From positions 434,001 to 498,000 of the forward strand of contig WHVD01000014.1 of assembly GCA_015178975.1 (NCBI GenBank): DNA of 64,000 nt, read 5' to 3'. This DNA is from Hysterangium stoloniferum. Its lineage: Eukaryota; Basidiomycota; Agaricomycetes; Hysterangiales; Hysterangiaceae. The notes under the pieces are model-generated. The model was given only the letters and a program-made list of their open reading frames with translations, was not told the DNA's origin and did not search any database. Shown here piece after piece: positions 58,722 through 64,000 of this stretch; the first letter of the stretch is position 1; each line of letters opens with the position of its first letter. A program made the position numbers and the translations under genes.

Positions 58722-60973
58722 GAGTACAACAAGTACTCAGTGTGGAACTTGAGTAGCTCCGCTAAGCGCCCGCCGATCAGGCCGATACCGGGATCTTCCA
58801 ATTAATCTCTTGTCTGTAGCGAACAAGGAACAAGAAAAGTCCCTCAGACTTTATTTACTTTTAGTAAGAAGGTAGGCGTATTACAGATGGTCCTGGCCAA
58901 TTGCTATGGACGGTGAAGCCGGCTTCGCGATGTACGACTCGGACTTTTCCGTCTTTAGCATGGTTCAAACACCAAAAGGCTTGAATATTACTCGTCTACG
59001 TGGTTTATATTATCATGGGTACCTCTTCTTGAATGGTGACACTTCGTAATCCCTTTGTGCTCACGGAATGGACTTTCTGTGCATGATGGATGAGATCTTC
59101 GACTCGGAAAATGCAACTACCTATGTTAATTGAGACACCGTATTGTTCTGAGTTTCTGTGTGGCTGCCGCGATCAATTTCCCCCTCAGTTAGGGTGTCGA
59201 CCCTTGGATCATGATCAACTCCAATGTGCTACAATTCTGAATGGACCAGTTACTTATTCCACTGCGGTAAGGCTTATTGTAAGCGTATGTTCACGGGGTT
59301 GTATGTACGTTACAAATATATCATGAAATTGATGGGCACTTCATCAGGACAGTGGGAAGATCAGTAAGTATGCCGTCTATATTGTCTAGAGCCATCTAGG
59401 AGAGCTAGCTAGCTCGGCTAGACACGGCTAGACACTACTTTCGCGAGATCCCTATTCACTAGTCGGTATAAAAGCTTACTATAGATCTAGGGAGGCTAGG
59501 GAGTCTAGGGAGTCTAGATAATAGGTGTAGATATTCCTAAATCCCTGATGTTGCATCACTTGCACCTGAAAAATCTTACACGTTCTAGAATGAATATAAT
59601 ATCAATTTATAAAGTACGTATGAGAAAGCGTCTCGATATCATGGATGTGAGTTGGCCCTAGTTGGCCGCGACTTAGTACCGCAGCATTTCGATTGTAGCT
59701 TCACTAGTGAGAGAGGGAGAGAGAGATAATCAATTTAGGTGCTGGAAGCGCTGATGCACTTATGATGCATCGTATTACAGTAAATTACACAATGACTACA
59801 GTATCCTAAAGTGTCAGTGTGTAAAAGCGACAGGTTATAATAAAGAAAGACAAGTTTCTGCTGGGATGCACTCGGCCCTCGGGGGAAAGAGACATGGTCC
59901 TAAACCTGCTGCCAGTCTGGACCGTGACTTTGTCTATTTGTTCATAACTTCATGTCTTCAATGGTCTGCATGACGCATGACACAAGGAAAATAGCTTTAT
60001 GAGGAAAAAAATTCGTAAGTTCACGGTGGATCAATCAAACGACCCTAAATTTCAAGACATAACGGTAGACATCACAACCATCAAACTATATAAACAACAA
60101 TACAAGTTTGAATTGTCATGATAATCTACTTGATCCCATTATGATTAAGTCATCATTAAAAAACATACCAGGATCCCAGATGTGATTAGCTTCAACGCTA
60201 AATCGTGGGGCTGCCGGTATCGCCGCTTGAGAGAGAATCATGTCCTCAATTCCTAGATCTCCTAAAGGACCCAAGGAGTTGCTTGGTTCTTTGGGGGGAG
60301 GTACTTAGGAAATTACATAGAAAGTTAGAATTGAGTAAGGCTGTAATATATACCATGAAACGCATGCTAAAACGTTGCGTGACAATATTTGCTCATTTGT
60401 GGATGCCAAGACACTCCAAAATTATCTTAGTTGCAGAATTTGAACTTCCGCGGTGTGGCCCATGTTTAAATCTGGATCCCGTCTCCGATAGATCAATTGT
60501 CTTAAGACCGGCTTAGATACTAGCGATATTTATATTGTACATATCAATATATAAGATATCGAGCAGCACCACTGAGGTGCATGTGTGCAAACCCTCCTGA
60601 TCCGTTCTTGACCCACGGCGAACACGCGAACGACATCTTGAGGATTTCTAAAGGACTGGTGATAGGGTGCGTCTCCTTCTCCACACTGAAGAACTCAGAT
60701 GCCTCATCACTAGTATATTATATACCAGTTAAAATTCTAAAGTAACCGGACGACATCTGTCAAAGTCGTCAAAACGGAAGACCGGCAAGATCAATAAATC
60801 AGGTACTCTGACGACACACCCACACTAGTTAAAAAGTCAGCGCTGATGGCTCCCATAGCAGGGAATCTGGTTATTGCCCTCATCTGCTGTACGAATACTC
60901 ATTCACCTTTGTTCACTTTTCTTTTTTTTTTTGTAATTCTACTCTGTAAATTCCATTTGTCCGAGAGGGACGA
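58722..60973. other. Intergenic stretch, no gene recognised
   Basis: Frames at 59090-59326 and 60205-60516 have no recognisable domain or intron structure. Around 59395-59525 many CTAG words occur (GAGCTAGCTAGCTC, GGAGGCTAGGGAGTCTAGG), a small local repeat. Otherwise featureless. Confidence 0.45.
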
Positions 60974-62849
60974 ATGGACTTAACGCAGTTCCAACTGCTG
61001 CAGTCGGAAGCCGTGGTTGCTGTGCAAGGACTCACGGCCACCAGGTACCTCAGCGGTGCGTGCCCCAATATTCAGACGCTAACACTCACATTGCAGCTGG
61101 TGTACTGGCAGTTGTTGGCTTAGTTGTCTTATTATACGACCATCTATTACTCTTCGGAGATGAGGTGCTGCCATCTTATTATTTTTCCCAAATCAAGAAA
61201 ATGGCTATTAAAAGCCCCAAAAACACGCAGGTTCGAATTATTTGGAAGACGGATTTGAGCTGGTCAAAATTCGTCTTTATGTTTAACCGCTACACTGTAC
61301 CGTTCTACCTTGGCGTCGCTGCCTTTGGTACGTCGTTTATCCCCGGCCAAATTGTAGATGAATCTGATCGAGTGTCCACCCTGTGCTCCTAGCCCTGAGT
61401 GGTCTATCGTCAAATCTTTCCACACCAGTGAGCAAAATCGCATGGCATCCGATTAATTTTAGGACTAACAAATGCTCCCCCCCGCATGTAGTTGTAAGGA
61501 GGCTCGACCTATTCATGTGGTGGAAACAAGATTGAATCACTCACCCCGGATACAGCTGTCGTAATTGGGTTACGGCTTCGACATTCCTTGGTGTCACATC
61601 TCTAGGCATTGCCAATAGTACGATTTTCAACTTCTCTCTCTCCATTTTCACCGAATGTGATACCGTGCCTTAGCTTTTGTGGTTCACCGGGTGTACGCAT
61701 TATGGGGGTGTAGCAGACGAATTCTAATATGGTCAAGTGTGGTACTCGTCGTTATATACACTTTCACGTATGTAGCTACAGGCTTCGGTGAGAGACATGA
61801 CTGGCTTGATTTATTACATGTTCGGAGCTGATGATTTAAACCAATTACAGCCATTATTGAAGCGCGTCGTGAGTAGTCGACACCTCTTCCGACCACGCTC
61901 GCGTTGACACACCATTCATTCACAGCCCACATTTCGTATTCCCCCACGCTCCGAAGCTGCATCATCGACTCTCGACCACGGCTCTACATATTGGCGTTTG
62001 CTATTCCAGTGAGTCATTCTCCACATCTACCACCCACGCCACTCTCCCGCGCGCGCAAGACACAAATTTGATCTCCGGTGGCGATAGCTTCTCTTTGAGA
62101 TTTTCATTTTCGTTCTCACATGCTGGAATGCATTCGACCGACCGCGAAATATGCAAACCGTGCTCATCAAGCAGCTCTATCTCGATGGCGTGGTGTTCTT
62201 TTTGGTACGCTCTTTGAATAGTGACCTTTTTCGAATAGTAATTCACCTTGCATTGTTCAGGCACTAACGAGTGGGGTGCCATCTCCCTTTGTCACACAGC
62301 TGCAACTCACACACATATTTCTGCAGCTCTCCGAATATTTAACATCGTCGTATTCGCGGCTGCGCCAGTATGTATCCCCCACATACCGCCTAATTTCCCC
62401 AACTAACCCACCACCATCACACCACCCAGATCCCATATGTCCTACTGGGAGTCTTGTATGTCACATCTCTCTCCTGCCTCCACACACGCTTCCCCCGTTA
62501 ACGTGCCCACTCCCCCACTCCCTCCACCTTCATTCACGCCACCAGCTTCATCTGGGCAATGATCACAGCTCTCATCAACCGCATGGTCATCACCATCAGC
62601 GTCGACGTCGAAGAAACGTACGACACAGAGACGCTTCTTTACGGCAAAAACGTCCCCCCGCCGCCCTTCGACCTTGGCACGGTTATTGCTCGCGGCGCCG
62701 GTCGTGCTGGGCGTGCGGATGCGCGGTCTTATGACTTTGGGGACATGGCGTCGTTTAAGAGTGGCTCGCGAACACGGACCCCTGATGTTGAGTATGGTGA
62801 TGGTGATAGTTCTAAGCCTTTTGCCCGGACTGAAAGTGGAACATCTTGA
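60974..62849 (+). CDS. Seven-helix DUF6533-type membrane protein, paralogue 2
   Basis: First exons 60974-61055, 61097-61164 and 61231-61327 are certain in phase: N-terminus with TATRYLSAGVLAVVG, VVLLYDHLLLFGDE, VRIIWKTDLSWSKFVFMFNR. Later blocks in order: LDLFMWWKQD, WVTASTFLGVTSLGIANS, HRVYALWGCSRRILIWSSVV, SPTLRSCIIDSRPRLYILAF, FEIFIFVLTCWNAFDRPRNM, LRIFNIVVFAAA, FIWAMITALINRMVIT, then a hydrophilic, acidic tail ending TESGTS. Each block matches paralogue 1 at the same place (for example NAFDRPRNM and NACDRPRHM), so the two genes share descent. Middle exon borders were not all fixed. Function unknown; no catalytic motif seen. Confidence 0.68.
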
Positions 62850-63495
62850 TAGGGTTGGTCTATATTTTATCTTTTTTTTGTCTTGAAGTACTCCCACCCT
62901 TGTTGTCGCTAACGATGTTATGCTTTACGTCCTGAAGACATTTTCAAACCGAATTCTTATTGTAAATAAGATTTTGCATGTCGTTTATTTATTATTTATT
63001 GTCTTAACGTACTTCCCCCCCCTCGCCTTTTGCCGTAATTGTCGATGTTATATTTTTCGTCAAAGACGTTTTCAAAACGAACTCTCATTATGGGACTTTT
63101 GCATGTCATTCATTTTGGTAGGAGTGAAAGCAATGATCATTCTAATTGTCCTTTACCCATATGGGCTTACACATTTCATTGTACACGAGTCCGCAAAAAT
63201 TGTATTCGCCCATTATTTGTTTGATGTAGGGTAGACTATGCAATACAAGGCAAGGAAGACGGCCTACCCAAGGGAATACTACAAGTCCGGGAAGAACAAA
63301 AAGGGAAAAAAGCACAAGAGCACAAAGCAAGATTGAGATGTGGATGTTGTTGTTATACTTGTTCGCCATCTTCATTGATCTTTATAATATAACAAGGGAG
63401 AAAAGCAAAGCAAAACCAGCGTGAAAGAAAACCGAGAAAATAAGGTTGAGGGTATGATTGTTGTTTTCGGAGACTTTATCTTGATACAATTATAA
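62850..63495. other. Intergenic stretch with a diverged tandem duplication
   Basis: Segments at about 62908-62990 and 63038-63115 resemble each other (GATGTTATnnTTnnCGTC...GACnTTTTCAAAnCGAA...TTTTGCATGTC) and are likely an old ~128 bp tandem duplication. No gene recognised. Confidence 0.5.
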
Positions 63496-64000
63496 ATACT
63501 GTTGGCCTTGTCCCGCGGCGCCGACCATTTGTTGATGCATAAGACCTGGCGCCGTCCGAGGCGGCGTGGTGGTATGGAGCGCGAAATTCGCAGGGTGATG
63601 CGGGGTGCCAGGAAGCGATGATTGAGCCAAGGGCGACGATGAATGAGCAAAAAGTCCATTTACGGGAGAAGCACGTTGGTCGTGCAGTTGAGTATGGTGG
63701 GTGCCAGGCGTTGTGAGATGACCATTCATAGACGGGGAACGTGCGTGCAGGACGGGCGAGCCGTTGAGAGGCATGTTCATGTTCATGTTCGGGTGAGGAG
63801 ACGATGTATGCATGGGTACGGGGGAGTGCGAATGTGGCGTTTGGAACTGCAGTTGTACGGCTCGCGACGCAGGGTGTTTCAAGTTCAAATTGGCAGGCCC
63901 CATTTGAAGGTTGATGCCCCCTACCCCCGATGTCCCGTTCATCTGCGCCTGCATAGCTCGCTGCTGCTGCTGTTGCTGATGGTGAAGCGCCACATTCCTC
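63490..64000 (-). CDS. C-terminus of a glutamine-rich protein (partial, runs past the window)
   Basis: The frame is open from the window edge and ends at a stop at 63490. It begins in a run of Gln (HHQQQQQQRAMQAQMNG) and continues Pro/Ser/His/Asn-rich, with an NMNMNM repeat and many SP/TP pairs. It is low-complexity and probably disordered, as in transcription co-regulators. The ending resembles Gln-rich tails of chromatin factors such as fungal Eaf1/Vid21, but there is no domain in view, so the identity is open. The real start lies outside the window. Confidence 0.6.
   Translation of the reverse strand, partial: RNVALHHQQQQQQRAMQAQMNGTSGVGGINLQMGPANLNLKHPASRAVQLQFQTPHSHSPVPMHTSSPHPNMNMNMPLNGSPVLHARSPSMNGHLTTPGTHHTQLHDQRASPVNGLFAHSSSPLAQSSLPGTPHHPANFALHTTTPPRTAPGLMHQQMVGAAGQGQQYL

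Overview
This window is eukaryotic and fungal. Protein genes are split by many 47-71 nt introns with GT-AG (twice GC-AG) ends, and the gene content fits a basidiomycete of the Agaricomycetes: DUF6533-type seven-helix proteins, a DUF6535 relic, chromodomain Ty3 elements and a fumarate reductase fused to cytochrome b5. A Rhizoctonia/Ceratobasidium-like genome is my best guess, but this is inference from protein style, not from a search. Gene models were built by hand; where exon coordinates are given, the summed exon length was checked to be a multiple of three.

Layout. 1.5-2.6 kb: nicotinamide riboside kinase. 4.8-6.5 kb: Tcd-type tRNA t6A dehydratase. 7.8-8.6 kb: small LEA-like, probably mitochondrial membrane protein. 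9.3-12.4 kb: decayed Ty3-type element (family C) with gag pieces in opposite orientations around a perfect palindrome. 14.2-16.6 kb (minus): fumarate reductase-cytochrome b5 fusion. 18.9-21.9 kb and 46.9-49.7 kb: two intact, closely related serine carboxypeptidases (S10). 23.2-44.9 kb, between them: a transposon island. 51.0-52.8 kb (minus): membrane dipeptidase (M19). 53.1-54.2 kb: proline/serine-rich protein of unknown function. 55.3-57.0 kb (minus) and 61.0-62.8 kb (plus): two seven-helix DUF6533-type paralogues on either side of the Mediator subunit MED31 (58.2-58.7 kb). 63.5 kb to the end (minus): C-terminus of a glutamine-rich protein running out of the window.

The island can be resolved in detail. 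One Ty1/copia element inserted next to or into a DUF6535 gene. Its 5' half (LTR plus gag N-terminus), with the adjoining gene start, now lies inverted at 23.2-24.1 kb; its 3' half lies at 29.4-44.0 kb. Flipping the segment ~23,206-29,431 restores both the gag reading frame (at a shared AAAGGT) and matching ATAAT target-site duplications. The 3' half was then hit repeatedly: a family-A solo LTR (TSD CCACC) that itself carries a family-B solo LTR (TSD CCCGG), an AT-rich stretch with a second family-B solo LTR (TSD CTTTA), and a 7.5 kb chromodomain Ty3 element (TSD CATGG) carrying another family-A solo LTR (TSD ATTGG). The inverted segment also holds a 3.3 kb purine-rich minisatellite with a ~67 bp period. 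Most stops in these elements look like C-to-T or G-to-A changes.

The host genes do not form an obvious pathway cluster. The strongest unusual signals are the inversion-split element, the nested insertions, an intron present in only one of the two young carboxypeptidase paralogues, and very short exons (7, 10, 12 and 13 nt) at or near catalytic motifs.
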